A stretch of 50,657 nt of DNA. It comes from a virus. The translations under genes and the position numbers were made by a program. The notes under the pieces are model-generated. The model was not told where the DNA came from. It was given only the letters and a program-made list of their open reading frames with translations, and made no database searches. The DNA lies in IMG/VR virus record IMGVR_UViG_3300042010_000112, positions 1 through 50,657 of that record; one strand, 5' to 3'. Every line of letters begins with the position of its first letter. The stretch's first letter is position 1. Positions 6,505-14,573 of this stretch are shown here, one piece after another.

Positions 6505-6911
6505 AAAAGATTGTAATTGCTTTGGCCATCGCTTTTGCGTTGGCCGTTCCGGCTCATGCAGCTAGTGTTGTTCGTCAACACTCTGCCTGGGTGGAGTCTG
6601 CTAACTGTGTGTTGGTAGATCGTAAAGAATCCGTATCCGGTGGATTGGTCGGTGGTGCCGTAGGTGGTGTTGGTGGCGCTCTGGTTGGTAGCCTGTTCGG
6701 TAAGAAAGGACGTACGTTAGGTGCAATCGCTGGTGGCCTAGGTGGTGCAGCTTATGGCTCGTCTGGTGAAAAGATTTACAACTGCACGTTGCTCGCTACA
6801 TTGCAAGATGGTTCCAAACACATGATCACTAAGATCACCAATACCCAAATCACGACCCAAGACAAAATCGGTGTAGCTGAATTGTCTGATGGTTCTTTCC
6901 AAGCCCTCTAA
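6501..6911 (+). CDS. Exported glycine-zipper protein
   Basis: A 136-residue protein with a clear type I signal peptide (MKK, hydrophobic IVIALAIAFALAV, cleavage likely after PAHA at about residue 20). Residues 47-80 form a glycine zipper: GGLVGGAVGGVGGALVGSLFGKKG followed by TLGAIAGGLGGAAYG, typical of outer-membrane or periplasmic 2TM glycine-zipper (17-kDa antigen-like) proteins. The ATG overlaps the stop of the upstream gene (ATGA). In a phage, such a protein could alter the host envelope or membrane permeability; that is inference. Confidence 0.75.
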   Translation: MKKIVIALAIAFALAVPAHAASVVRQHSAWVESANCVLVDRKESVSGGLVGGAVGGVGGALVGSLFGKKGRTLGAIAGGLGGAAYGSSGEKIYNCTLLATLQDGSKHMITKITNTQITTQDKIGVAELSDGSFQAL

Positions 6912-6920
6912 GGTTAACAC

Positions 6921-8864
6921 ATGTCGATTACAACTGAGATCATTGCTTCGATCACCCACGCTATTCAAGAAGTGTCCCGTCCTCTGGCTAAACTTCCACC
7001 TAACTTTGGTTTGTTGGTAGCACGGTTCTTGCAAGCAGCACCGTATAACTATTCAACCAGCACTCAGACATTGGGTGACGGTAAATTCCATATCTTCCTG
7101 GATGATTTCAAACAGAAAGATTGGATGGTAACCATTGAGGTCAACGGTGACTTTGTTTACACCTTAGACGGTCCTCACGAAGTAGGTCGTGAAATTTGTG
7201 AAGCCACCGAAACAGTGGAGCCCTCCGTAGAAGGTCCAACCATCACTGGTATTACTGTGGCGGAAGCCATGGCTGTGATCAAGCATGCTATTGCTACGGA
7301 TGAAAGCTATGCCTGGGGCTGGCAATCCAACATCGCCATGCCTATCGTAGACGACCTGGGTATCGATGGTAAAATCGCTAACCGTTGTGCAGCACGTCTG
7401 CTGCGCCATTTCTTTGGTTACGATATCACCAATCAAAAAGAATACATCGCTCGCATGGCGTATCAAGAAGTACCTGATTCAGCAGAAAGCGATGACCCGG
7501 TCAACACCATCTACATCAATGTGACAGGTTATCAAGGTAATTCTGGCGCAGAAGCTTTGGCGCGCCGTTTGCCATTGTTTCTACAAGGGGGTGGTTACGA
7601 TACCCGTATCAATATCGCTGGTACCACCCTGTCTGAAGATGAGCGTTCCCTAGCTCTCCCGGTTCCTGGCACACGTATCGTTGTGACCGGCGTTGAATCA
7701 CGCTGGCACACCGATCGCAGCGGTCCATCCATTGAAGAAGGTGTGGATGTTGCTGTAGACGACCTGGGGGAAGATCCAGATTGTCCATCAGACGACGACC
7801 CGGATGCTCCTTTCGACTTAGAAGAACCAGAAGGTATTTTCGGTAGTGCAGTGAGTTCATATATCCAGGAACCTAAACTGGTATTGAAGGTGACCATTCC
7901 AGAATACGAATGCAACCCAACGCTGATTGTTGACGCACTGCGTGATCAATATCCTGATGCAGTACTGAAGGTCAAAATCAAACTGGATAGTTTCGGTTGT
8001 GATTCGATTAAGATCGGTTTGGCTCAACGTAAGGCATTGACCTTTACAATCGACCCAGCTGACCCAGATCCAAAAGGCACTGTCGATTTCATCCAGCGTG
8101 AACTCATGCGTTCTTATGGACTGAGTGATAAGTACGAAACCCCACGTAAACTGGATGATCCTGGGCAAGAAGTAGAAGATCTTACCCCACCAGACTTCGA
8201 TGATGAACGCACTGGTTATGCGGAACCCATGCTGCCCGAAGTAGCAGAGCCTTCACTGACAATGACACAGGAAAAGATGCAACTGTCTGATCCTGAACAT
8301 CGTCGCAATGCTTACCTGTTTGATCGCCGTGAAGGTGACCAAGTCCGTATCGTGATGTTCCACGTTGCTGTAGACGAGGAAGGCTTCGATGTAGAACAAA
8401 TCCTAGGTGAAGGCTACACTATCGTTGAAGCGTCCCCGAGTACGTTCTATGGCTTGCTGGAATCTATCTCTCCAGAAGTGGTGCGCTATTCGGCTGAACT
8501 CTACGAGAACAACGCGCGTTGGATCAATCGTTTTGGTAATGGCGAAGAAGTCTCTACTCGCCATCACGAAGGTCCGTTCACTCTGTTCAATATCTCGCAA
8601 GGTAGCATCCCTAAAGCTATCTACGCCGACATTGAAGAATGCTGGACTGCTTTCCAGAACGTTGATCGGTTGCCAGAACTTGCCGATTACCTGAATGATC
8701 CTACCATCATTATTGGTGTGGAAGATTATCTCAAGGTTACTCGCGGTGGTATGATGATCGTACGTGAGCACCCACGGTTGGAAGAACTGTTCTTGAAGTA
8801 CATCAAGTTCAAAGCTTTGAACAACCCACAAATCGATCGTTGGATTAAATCCTTCGGTCTGTAA
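6921..8864 (+). CDS. Large hypothetical acidic protein
   Basis: A 647-residue protein, the longest in the window, with no recognised domain. No signal peptide or membrane segment is seen. A very acidic linker rich in Asp, Glu and Pro spans about residues 270-310, and a second Asp/Glu/Pro-rich segment lies near 415-445, suggesting three separate folded parts. It is the last gene of the rtcB operon and ends just before the strand switch. Structural, regulatory and enzymatic roles are all open. Confidence 0.75.
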   Translation: MSITTEIIASITHAIQEVSRPLAKLPPNFGLLVARFLQAAPYNYSTSTQTLGDGKFHIFLDDFKQKDWMVTIEVNGDFVYTLDGPHEVGREICEATETVEPSVEGPTITGITVAEAMAVIKHAIATDESYAWGWQSNIAMPIVDDLGIDGKIANRCAARLLRHFFGYDITNQKEYIARMAYQEVPDSAESDDPVNTIYINVTGYQGNSGAEALARRLPLFLQGGGYDTRINIAGTTLSEDERSLALPVPGTRIVVTGVESRWHTDRSGPSIEEGVDVAVDDLGEDPDCPSDDDPDAPFDLEEPEGIFGSAVSSYIQEPKLVLKVTIPEYECNPTLIVDALRDQYPDAVLKVKIKLDSFGCDSIKIGLAQRKALTFTIDPADPDPKGTVDFIQRELMRSYGLSDKYETPRKLDDPGQEVEDLTPPDFDDERTGYAEPMLPEVAEPSLTMTQEKMQLSDPEHRRNAYLFDRREGDQVRIVMFHVAVDEEGFDVEQILGEGYTIVEASPSTFYGLLESISPEVVRYSAELYENNARWINRFGNGEEVSTRHHEGPFTLFNISQGSIPKAIYADIEECWTAFQNVDRLPELADYLNDPTIIIGVEDYLKVTRGGMMIVREHPRLEELFLKYIKFKALNNPQIDRWIKSFGL

Positions 8865-8885
8865 CAAAAAAAAAATAGGCATATT

Positions 8886-8905
8886 GGCTCTCCGCGAGGA
8901 GAGCC
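8886..8905. terminator. Bidirectional terminator at strand switch
   Basis: GGCTCTCC, loop GCGA, GGAGAGCC. On the plus strand it is followed by TTTATGCC; on the minus strand by a run of ten T within 20 bases. It closes both the rtcB operon and the minus-strand block. Confidence 0.85.
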
Positions 8906-8922
8906 TTTATGCCGTAACAAAG

Positions 8923-9435
8923 TTACATAGGGGAAAGTTTTACATCTGCAGGCAATGCATGAATGAAGCGAGTAGCCCCGCTCCGCAATACCAGAAAGCC
9001 TGCAAGGGGTTCATCAACAGCATGGATGTTCAACGATACAAAACCAGCCACGTCTTCATTCATTACATTTGGCCATTGCTGTACGAAATGGAAATTGACA
9101 TCATTACCATTCTTCAGCAGTTCACCAAACGCATCGTAGATCTGAGTTCTACGGGCAGCACCGAGATCTATTTTACCTGTTTGCGCAATCTCGGTATAAC
9201 GGGTGAATGCTTCACGCGTCAGGCACCACTCTTGTGGGTTCGCTGCGCCAGCCGTACCCTTCACTTGAATCTTTCTGCGGATTACTTCCGCATTACCTTG
9301 AACGATGACAGCCACATCATCTTCCAGGCGTTGAATGGAGCCACGCAGCAGAGTACCAGTTACGCTATAAAACTCAACTGGTACCGATTGATCTTTGCTG
9401 GTATAAAAGCTTACCAGTGCTTTCAGGTGAGACAT
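8923..9435 (-). CDS. Hypothetical protein
   Basis: A 170-residue soluble protein starting MSHLKALVSFYTS. The N-terminal half reads like a small beta-barrel (VEFYSVTGTLLRGSIQRLEDD, then VIVQGN), which resembles Sm/Hfq-type or similar barrels, but I cannot confirm this. The C-terminal half is mixed helix and strand. It is the last gene of the minus-strand block, ending at the bidirectional terminator. No family is recognised. Confidence 0.7.
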   Translation of the reverse strand: MSHLKALVSFYTSKDQSVPVEFYSVTGTLLRGSIQRLEDDVAVIVQGNAEVIRRKIQVKGTAGAANPQEWCLTREAFTRYTEIAQTGKIDLGAARRTQIYDAFGELLKNGNDVNFHFVQQWPNVMNEDVAGFVSLNIHAVDEPLAGFLVLRSGATRFIHALPADVKLSPM

Positions 9436-9450
9436 GTCAATGCTCCGAAC

Positions 9451-9624
9451 TTATGCACACAGAGGCGTAACGATGTACATCTTCCAGTCACGCACGTTCT
9501 GACCGATAGTCAGGAAAGGATGTTCTGCTTTGAGATCCAGACCAGTTGCAGTCCTGGTAGTAACTTCGTTACCGTTCAGATCTTTAACTTCCAGGTTGTA
9601 CATGTCCATGTTTTGCAGTTCCAT
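9451..9624 (-). CDS. Small hypothetical protein
   Basis: A 57-residue protein beginning MELQNMDMYNLEVKDLNG and ending YIVTPLCA. It has an AGAGGAAAT ribosome site 5-8 bases upstream of the ATG and fills the gap before the 170-residue gene. Beta-type composition, no membrane segment. Not recognised. A TATATTAC-like element (TATATCAC) lies about 40 bp upstream. Confidence 0.7.
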   Translation of the reverse strand: MELQNMDMYNLEVKDLNGNEVTTRTATGLDLKAEHPFLTIGQNVRDWKMYIVTPLCA

Positions 9625-9664
9625 GATAATTTCCTCTTACGATGTTGGGGGCTGTTGCAATTAA

Positions 9665-9672
9665 GTGATATA
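9665..9672 (-). promoter_or_regulatory. TATATTAC-like promoter element (variant TATATCAC)
   Basis: Read on the minus strand TATATCAC, one mismatch from the TATATTAC repeated at four other intergenic sites. It lies upstream of the 57-residue gene. Confidence 0.35.
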
Positions 9673-9685
9673 GATCTGAGATTGT

Positions 9686-9955
9686 TTAAAACCCAGTCGC
9701 CCGCATAAAACCAATCGCCATAAAGATGGCGATCCACATGAAACAAATAATGGTAGCCCAGGAGAAAGGCATGTTCTCGTGGTACCAGCCAGCCACTTTC
9801 ATTTTGCTGACGACTCGAACAAAGTCCCATTCGGCCATGTGCCGCTCAAACTTCCATTCGATCCAGTAGATCTGGCAGATTGCCACGAACCTGGCACCAT
9901 AGTGCAATAAGGCCAGAACGAGAACACCACTTAGAGCAAGATCAAAAGTTGCCAT
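9686..9955 (-). CDS. Small membrane protein
   Basis: An 89-residue protein with two predicted membrane helices: ALSGVLVLALLHYGARFVAI near the N-terminus and ATIICFMWIAIFMAIGFM near the C-terminus, separated by a charged region. ATG at 9955 is preferred; a GTG 12 bp upstream is possible. It overlaps the end of the next upstream gene, itself a two-helix membrane protein, so they may form a pair. Confidence 0.65.
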   Translation of the reverse strand: MATFDLALSGVLVLALLHYGARFVAICQIYWIEWKFERHMAEWDFVRVVSKMKVAGWYHENMPFSWATIICFMWIAIFMAIGFMRATGF

Positions 9956-9957
9956 GG

Positions 9958-10302
9958 TTAAGTCCACTTCGGTAAGTGATAGACGTTAGTGATGTCCAGT
10001 GCAATAAGGATCAGCCAGTACACCATGGACAACAGCACGCCGCCACTTAATGTCCAAGTCACCCAACTCAACTTACTTTCAAACATAACCGTACGGAAGA
10101 GCTTATTAAAAAGCATAGTCCGTGCTTCCTGGTATGGATCTACCGAAGAATCCCAACCTGGTTTCAGAGGACGCATCACTCGACGGATGTCATCATCGCT
10201 TGGATTGAACCGACGTTCAATGACAAGCTGGCAGACCATGAACCAACCCATCCAAGCTAGGAAAAGGAGCCCACAGCCCACTGTGCTAATTTGTGTTATC
10301 AT
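9958..10302 (-). CDS. Two-helix membrane protein
   Basis: A 114-residue protein with helices GCGLLFLAWMGWFMVCQLVI at the N-terminus and WTLSGGVLLSMVYWLILIAL near residue 90, and a charged loop between them. The ATG immediately follows the stop codon of the 47-residue gene (TAGATG). No family is recognised. Confidence 0.65.
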   Translation of the reverse strand: MITQISTVGCGLLFLAWMGWFMVCQLVIERRFNPSDDDIRRVMRPLKPGWDSSVDPYQEARTMLFNKLFRTVMFESKLSWVTWTLSGGVLLSMVYWLILIALDITNVYHLPKWT

Positions 10303-10446
10303 CTACCCTACCATCGCCTTAATTAGTTCTAATGCCGCTACGAGGACTACAGAGCCTATAAAAGCCATCATCGTAACACGTTGTATGGTATCAAGTCGGA
10401 TTGCTTTCTGCCGACGGTGCATCCTATCTAAAAGAGGGTTATCCAC
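10303..10446 (-). CDS. Small single-helix membrane protein, GTG start
   Basis: A 47-residue protein starting (GTG) MDNPLLDRMHRRQKAI with one membrane helix MMAFIGSVVLVAALELI. A clear AAGGA ribosome site lies 7 bases upstream of the GTG, overlapping the stop codon region of the HslV-like gene. An internal ATG at residue 9 has no ribosome site. With the two genes after it, it makes a run of three small membrane proteins. Confidence 0.6.
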   Translation of the reverse strand: MDNPLLDRMHRRQKAIRLDTIQRVTMMAFIGSVVLVAALELIKAMVG

Positions 10447-10455
10447 AACAAATCC

Positions 10456-11151
10456 TTAGTTGACGTATTGTTTCTTATTCACTGTATCCAACAGATCAAT
10501 ACGTGCTTGAATCTTATTTAAAATTTGTTTATTTTGTCGTTCAGTCAGACGTTGGTCTTTTACATAGGCCTTAGTCGCTGGAACGTAATAATCAAATTCA
10601 TGGCTGACAGTGTCACAGTGATTCGAGGCTATGACAAAACATTCCAGTGAAGTCATGCTTTTGTCTAGCAGTGGATTAACACCATCAACTGCTGCACGCC
10701 CGGAACCCAGATGCATGGGTAGTTCAGTGCTGCTATTGATGTGGCTACCATTGGAGGTGATAACTGTACCTTCCCCATCCTCAGTGACAACCATCATGGA
10801 CGTTGCACCATTGAACACACGTCGTGCACTATTTGGCCGTATATTAACTTCGACTCTGGTATAAGCGTCAAGGTCAACACCAGCTGCCAGTGCATTCAAC
10901 AGTTCGCTGGTATTACCCACCGACCCGGCAAATGAGACCACACTGATTTTCTTGCCATTAAATGTGGCATTCTCAGGAAAGATGAGTTTACTAACGTCAT
11001 TGTAATAAACATCAACTCCCTTAGCGGCTCTACGGAAATCGACATAGCCAGATTTCTTAACCGGCTTACGGCCGATGGTATTAGTGCCGATAGTCTGACG
11101 CATGAGCTTGTCTGCGATTAACGTTTTTCCATCATAGACAATGTACGTCAT
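10456..11151 (-). CDS. HslV/proteasome-like Ntn-hydrolase fold protein
   Basis: A 231-residue protein. The start MTYIVYDGKTLIADKLMR resembles the opening strands of HslV or proteasome beta-type proteins (a Thr followed by DG..L..D), and several phages carry related proteins. ISVVSFAGSVGNTSELLNAL at about 68-87 fits the conserved Gly-rich turn and following helix, and HLGSGRAAVDG near 146-156 fits the GSG motif late in the family. If Thr2 is exposed by Met removal it could be the N-terminal nucleophile. No HslU-like ATPase lies nearby. A structural comparison would be needed for certainty; the C-terminal 50 residues are charged and lie outside the core. Confidence 0.5.
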   Translation of the reverse strand: MTYIVYDGKTLIADKLMRQTIGTNTIGRKPVKKSGYVDFRRAAKGVDVYYNDVSKLIFPENATFNGKKISVVSFAGSVGNTSELLNALAAGVDLDAYTRVEVNIRPNSARRVFNGATSMMVVTEDGEGTVITSNGSHINSSTELPMHLGSGRAAVDGVNPLLDKSMTSLECFVIASNHCDTVSHEFDYYVPATKAYVKDQRLTERQNKQILNKIQARIDLLDTVNKKQYVN

Positions 11152-11318
11152 TTACGAAACACCCACTCTATCAGTACATAAATCCCCATCCAGATCAGTG
11201 CATTACCAATCCAGTAATTCCAGGTATCCATGTCGAAATGCAACCCATAGCGCTGTTCTAATCCAGTTTGGATAAACAACACGCTAAGTATTAATAAAGA
11301 AAAACGACCTAACGACAT
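11148..11318 (-). CDS. Small two-helix membrane protein
   Basis: A 56-residue protein beginning MSLGRFSLLILSVLF with two hydrophobic stretches: FSLLILSVLFIQTGL and YWIGNALIWMGIYVLIEWVF. The start has a TGGAGCAG ribosome site; a longer reading frame beginning in the TTTATGCC motif after the hairpin is rejected. It overlaps the start of the HslV-like gene by four bases. Confidence 0.6.
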   Translation of the reverse strand: MSLGRFSLLILSVLFIQTGLEQRYGLHFDMDTWNYWIGNALIWMGIYVLIEWVFRK

Positions 11319-11338
11319 ATCTGCTCCAGACGGCATAA

Positions 11339-11358
11339 AGCCAGCACAGCGGCTGGCT
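11339..11358 (-). terminator. Hairpin terminator
   Basis: AGCCAGC pairs with GCTGGCT; on the minus strand it is followed by TTTATGCC. It separates the unit at 11466 and above from the small membrane gene. The 107 bp from 11359 to 11465 hold no gene; two GAATTC-containing blocks sit in inverted context there. Confidence 0.6.
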
Positions 11359-11465
11359 CTATTAATAGGTGGAATTCACGTGGCACCAACACACCGACGG
11401 GTAGGTGATAAGTTGGGAGATGTTCCACGGAATTCCGATTCGTCTACATATAATTGCATAACGAG

Positions 11466-11762
11466 TTATTCTTCACCAGCCCTGAGATAATAAATACGTA
11501 TCTCGTGCCGGTCATCATAACCTGCCATGGAATGTTGTTCGACGATCCAACCAGCTTTACGGTAATGTTCAGCAAGGTACTTGACTACTTCTGAATCTAT
11601 CCAGGCATAGTCTTCGTTCATACGGGCGTGAATATACGGATATCCACGACCATCCTCAGTATCGCGAGATTCTAATATCGCGGCATTGAGGATTTCAGAA
11701 TATTTGGCGATTTCCTCGCCGTACAACGATTGAATCCGATCTTGTTTAGTTGGGATTTCCAT
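11466..11762 (-). CDS. Hypothetical protein
   Basis: A 98-residue soluble protein beginning MEIPTKQDRIQSLYGEEI. The ATG overlaps the stop of the upstream gene as TAATG; an ATG four codons earlier is possible. Helical N-terminal half, then strands with HEIRIYYLRAGEE at the end. Not recognised. Confidence 0.65.
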   Translation of the reverse strand: MEIPTKQDRIQSLYGEEIAKYSEILNAAILESRDTEDGRGYPYIHARMNEDYAWIDSEVVKYLAEHYRKAGWIVEQHSMAGYDDRHEIRIYYLRAGEE

Positions 11763-11983
11763 TACTGCTTCCATCGTTTGCGGACAGGTCGATATAAAAT
11801 GGTGCCGAGCCTAGCGAAGATTACTGCCATCGCTAGACCCGCACCCGCCACCCATGGGGAGCCGTTGGCCAACCCCGCCATGATACTGACGCCAGCTACA
11901 AAAGCAATGGCCCATGAAAAGGCCATTGCTAATGCTAAACCTGTAGTCGCTGCTTCTTTTATTAGCGTTTCTTTTGCGCTCAC
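11762..11983 (-). CDS. Small Ala/Gly-rich membrane protein
   Basis: A 73-residue protein with two membrane helices (TTGLALAMAFSWAIAFVAGV and WVAGAGLAMAVIFARLGTIL) and a basic tail RPVRKRWKQ. Topology and size would also fit a holin, but no lysis genes are near and many similar small membrane genes lie in this block, so this is not called. Confidence 0.6.
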   Translation of the reverse strand: MSAKETLIKEAATTGLALAMAFSWAIAFVAGVSIMAGLANGSPWVAGAGLAMAVIFARLGTILYRPVRKRWKQ

Positions 11984-11992
11984 TTAGTGGCC

Positions 11993-12442
11993 TTAGTCGT
12001 ATGCAGCATGAAAGTTAAACGTATGGAATGTTTGAATCCGGTATTTGTATTTACGGATCAATTCCTGGAAGAACTCTTTGGTGTAATGCTTACGCGCACC
12101 GAATCGTTCTACGTTGTGGAGATCTCGCTCAGTCACGCTGACAGCTTCGTTGCACAGAGTGCGACGTAAGTATGCCACTGCGTCATTGCGATCCTTCAGC
12201 GTACGCTCAGGGAGCACCTCGATGTTGATATGCAGGGCACTGCCATGTACAGGACAGGTAGCAGTGAGGTACGGGGTGAGCGATGTGTCTTCTGGTACAA
12301 CCATTCGCACAACAGTGTCTTCCGAGAAAGTCACGTGTTCGTCAGCTTCAAACTGACGGCGGATAACGGTGGCCTTGCAGAGAAACCGCAACAGAGTAGC
12401 TTTCTGGAACGGCAGTTCTTCTTCAGTAAATGTGTAATACAT
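11993..12442 (-). CDS. Hypothetical protein
   Basis: A 149-residue protein starting MYYTFTEEELPFQKATL after an AGAGGAACGCT ribosome site. The longer reading frame runs back through a terminator hairpin and is rejected. Two segments, VTFSEDTVVRMVVPEDTSL and SALHINIEVLPERTLKDR, suggest a mixed fold; the end is aromatic and His-rich. No family is recognised. Confidence 0.65.
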   Translation of the reverse strand: MYYTFTEEELPFQKATLLRFLCKATVIRRQFEADEHVTFSEDTVVRMVVPEDTSLTPYLTATCPVHGSALHINIEVLPERTLKDRNDAVAYLRRTLCNEAVSVTERDLHNVERFGARKHYTKEFFQELIRKYKYRIQTFHTFNFHAAYD

Positions 12443-12481
12443 AGCGTTCCTCTTTTCGTCTAATGGTCTTAACAGCATAAA

Positions 12482-12499
12482 GCTCACCCGAAGGTGAGC
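12482..12499 (-). terminator. TTCG hairpin terminator
   Basis: On the minus strand GCTCACC, loop TTCG, GGTGAGC, then TTTATGC. Confidence 0.7.
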
Positions 12500-12502
12500 C
12501 AA

Positions 12503-12674
12503 TGATTGTGTCTGGCAACCCAGATCACAGGCGTCAGTCGATGACGTCCGCCGGAGGAGGTGCGAGGGAATCTAACCCTGCTAGTCGTTTAGCACTAAGT
12601 TGTTAAAGAGCGATCAAGAGAAAGGAAACAACACATGCAGTATCACCACATATATAGTTGTACACTCTTCTCTG
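12503..12674. other. Gene-free structured stretch
   Basis: No ORF with a ribosome site is seen. Complementary blocks GTGC/GCAC surround a segment with GCTA/TAGC and AGGG/CCCT pairings (about 12571-12606), reminiscent of the tRNA-like debris near the left end, and CCTCCTCCGGCGGA is GC-rich on the minus strand. A small RNA is possible. Confidence 0.3.
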
Positions 12675-13109
12675 TCAAACGAGTTCTCGTGATGGAGGAT
12701 CTTCAAGCGTCCAGTCTAAATTGGTCGGGGGTTCCAGATACTCACCTTTCGGTTTAAATATACACCTGGTAATCCGGCCCTCGTGGCGCACGACCTGACA
12801 GTTCGCTTCTAAGACAACCTCATACTGTCGTGACAGCTTCATCAACGCCTTATCGAGTTCAGTGCGTTCTAAGACTTCACCCAGTTCGCCGCTCCGGCGT
12901 TGTGGGATATTCTTAGGGTCTCCCCAATCAATGATTATCTCAAAGATTGTAGCACCGTACTCAGGATGATACCCGTATTGACGAATCTTAAATAGATCAG
13001 TGTCTTTGTCTGCGTAGGACGCTAGACACGTTAACGGTTCTCCCGCAACCCGAGAGAACGTAAGGGGTACTGGGGTAGGTATGATATCAACCAACACCAA
13101 GTGAGACAT
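12675..13109 (-). CDS. Hypothetical protein
   Basis: A 144-residue protein, MSHLVLVDIIPTPVPLTF at the start. Its ATG overlaps the stop of the upstream gene (TAATG). It has strand-rich ends and a helical middle (LGEVLERTELDKALMKLSRQ). The last residues are Pro-rich and acidic. Not recognised. Last gene before a gene-free stretch. Confidence 0.65.
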   Translation of the reverse strand: MSHLVLVDIIPTPVPLTFSRVAGEPLTCLASYADKDTDLFKIRQYGYHPEYGATIFEIIIDWGDPKNIPQRRSGELGEVLERTELDKALMKLSRQYEVVLEANCQVVRHEGRITRCIFKPKGEYLEPPTNLDWTLEDPPSRELV

Positions 13110-13759
13110 TAAGCCTCCCGACGCTTATTCCGGGTACGCTCAACGTGGCGATCAACAATAACGAAGTCAAGGTCGTCTTCATCAAAGATCTCTGGGAACT
13201 GACGAATCAATGCCCGAGTGATAATCGACTTAGCTGCTTTGTCATCGATGTAGTTGTACAGAATCACACCACGGTGATACAGGAAGAAAGGATACCAGCG
13301 GTTGTTCAGTGCAAGTTCACCTTCGAACCCACCGTACGACAGGGTATCGCCATTTGGGTGTTCACGATAAACGTCTAGTTGAACGTTACCGTCAGTGTGC
13401 AGCTGGAGCAGGTCATTACCCTGCCCACCAAAAATCGTTGGTCGTTTACGGGAACTAACTACGTCGGAGATAGAATCCATCAGACGTGGCATGTCTGTAA
13501 CCAGTTCCTGGATGTCGCAGATCTTTTCAAGACCATCGCGAATTTCTTTCTCGATCAAATCGCGGATCTCGATCGACCAATTCTGGGCCGGCGCTTCCAG
13601 GATGTGAACACCGAACCATGCAAAACCGTTACTGTGTTTGACTTTGATGCAAAGATGAGGAATGTTGCCCTCACCATATTGTTTATTTGAGGTGTAGTTT
13701 TCGATTCTCTTTAAGAGGATCTTGATGTTATCAGGGACCTCGACGATGTGTGCTGACAT
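13109..13759 (-). CDS. Hypothetical protein
   Basis: A 216-residue soluble protein. The first third contains HLCIKVKHSNGFAWFGVHIL; the middle is helical with many acidic residues; a later segment GGFEGELALNNRWYPFFLYH is strand-like; the C-terminus is strongly basic (RHVERTRNKRREA), which could contact nucleic acid. No family is recognised. Coupled by overlap to the downstream 144-residue gene. Confidence 0.65.
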   Translation of the reverse strand: MSAHIVEVPDNIKILLKRIENYTSNKQYGEGNIPHLCIKVKHSNGFAWFGVHILEAPAQNWSIEIRDLIEKEIRDGLEKICDIQELVTDMPRLMDSISDVVSSRKRPTIFGGQGNDLLQLHTDGNVQLDVYREHPNGDTLSYGGFEGELALNNRWYPFFLYHRGVILYNYIDDKAAKSIITRALIRQFPEIFDEDDLDFVIVDRHVERTRNKRREA

Positions 13760-13836
13760 GATGCATAAACCTTTTGGACATTTGGGAATTCATTGATTGC
13801 TGAGACATTTTGCTCACCAGATAATAAAGCGTAGTA

Positions 13837-14508
13837 TTAATCTACAGCTTTGAAGTTAAGGTTCACCCCGTAAACGTTGGCATCGATATAAGCTTGACGC
13901 TTTTCCCATTCTTCATCACGGTCTTTGAACGTGGTAATGAACGAGATATCGAACCCGCGTTGGTTCAGGATGTCCGATGCTTGATCCGTAACGAAGTCAC
14001 ACAGCTTGGCGTTACGAGAACCACCAGCCATGTTTACCAGACGAACATAGAAGCTACTGAGAATAGTAGACATCGCCGTATCAGCCTGGCGGTTAGTTAC
14101 AACGAAGTAAGCATGGGTAGCACGATGACGTACAACATACAACGAACCCGCACCAGTCTTATCGATCTGTTTGCGAGAGGCCAGCAGGTTTGCTTCGTAA
14201 AGCTCGTTTTCCAATTCTTGTGCAGAGAAGCGGACTGGCTGGGTCAGAAACCACAGCTCCAGTTCAGCTCCACGGGCTTTGGCTTTCTTAACAACATCAG
14301 CAGTCGCTTGAGTTTTGCTGTGAAACGCAGTGATAACACCAGCAAAGTTCTTGGTCTCACCCAACCAGACTTCACCAGTGTCGCCAATCAAGATTGCAAA
14401 GAACCCACCTTTGCAAGACTTAGGTGCGGTGCGTTGTTTCGTGAAATCCGCCATGTAACGGCGCAGGATGCCACGGGAAATATCACGATTCGACTTAGCT
14501 TGGGACAC
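13837..14508 (-). CDS. Hypothetical protein, weak GIY-YIG-like features
   Basis: A 223-residue protein starting at GTG with AGGAGT seven bases upstream. The longer ORF runs through a promoter element and is rejected. Residues 35-60 (GGFFAILIGDTGEVWLGETKNF) and the later E-containing helix LENELYEANLLASRKQID have the layout of a GIY-YIG nuclease (strand, turn, V-x-x-G, distant Glu), but the GIY and YIG triplets are not intact, so this is only a lead. The gene directly follows a TATATTAC element at 14543-14550 and heads its transcript, so it is probably an early gene. Confidence 0.6.
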   Translation of the reverse strand: MSQAKSNRDISRGILRRYMADFTKQRTAPKSCKGGFFAILIGDTGEVWLGETKNFAGVITAFHSKTQATADVVKKAKARGAELELWFLTQPVRFSAQELENELYEANLLASRKQIDKTGAGSLYVVRHRATHAYFVVTNRQADTAMSTILSSFYVRLVNMAGGSRNAKLCDFVTDQASDILNQRGFDISFITTFKDRDEEWEKRQAYIDANVYGVNLNFKAVD

Positions 14509-14542
14509 GGTACAAACTCCTAATGTGTGTAATTCTAATAAT

Positions 14543-14550
14543 GTAATATA
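14543..14550 (-). promoter_or_regulatory. TATATTAC promoter element
   Basis: Exact TATATTAC on the minus strand, 35 bp upstream of the GTG start of the 223-residue gene and within the gap after the preceding stop. On the plus strand it reads ATTCT, six bases, GTAATATA, matching the spacing of the elements near 1087 and 3029. Confidence 0.55.
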
Positions 14551-14573
14551 GCCTTCAGAAGCGTTTAAACTTC

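Noticed and set aside
8884-9708. 274-residue open frame on the plus strand
   Set aside because: Lies antisense to two minus-strand genes with ribosome sites; it starts inside the bidirectional terminator and its composition (long Ser/His/Cys/Phe-rich) is that of a shadow frame.
11762-11983. Holin
   Set aside because: Two helices and small size fit, but many similar membrane proteins are nearby and there is no endolysin or spanin.
12443-12502. N-terminal extension of the 149-residue gene starting MAHLRVSF
   Set aside because: Similar to the above: the frame reads through a terminator hairpin and the TTTATGC tail, so similar peptides at 1707 and 12502 are copies of the hairpin, not a protein motif.
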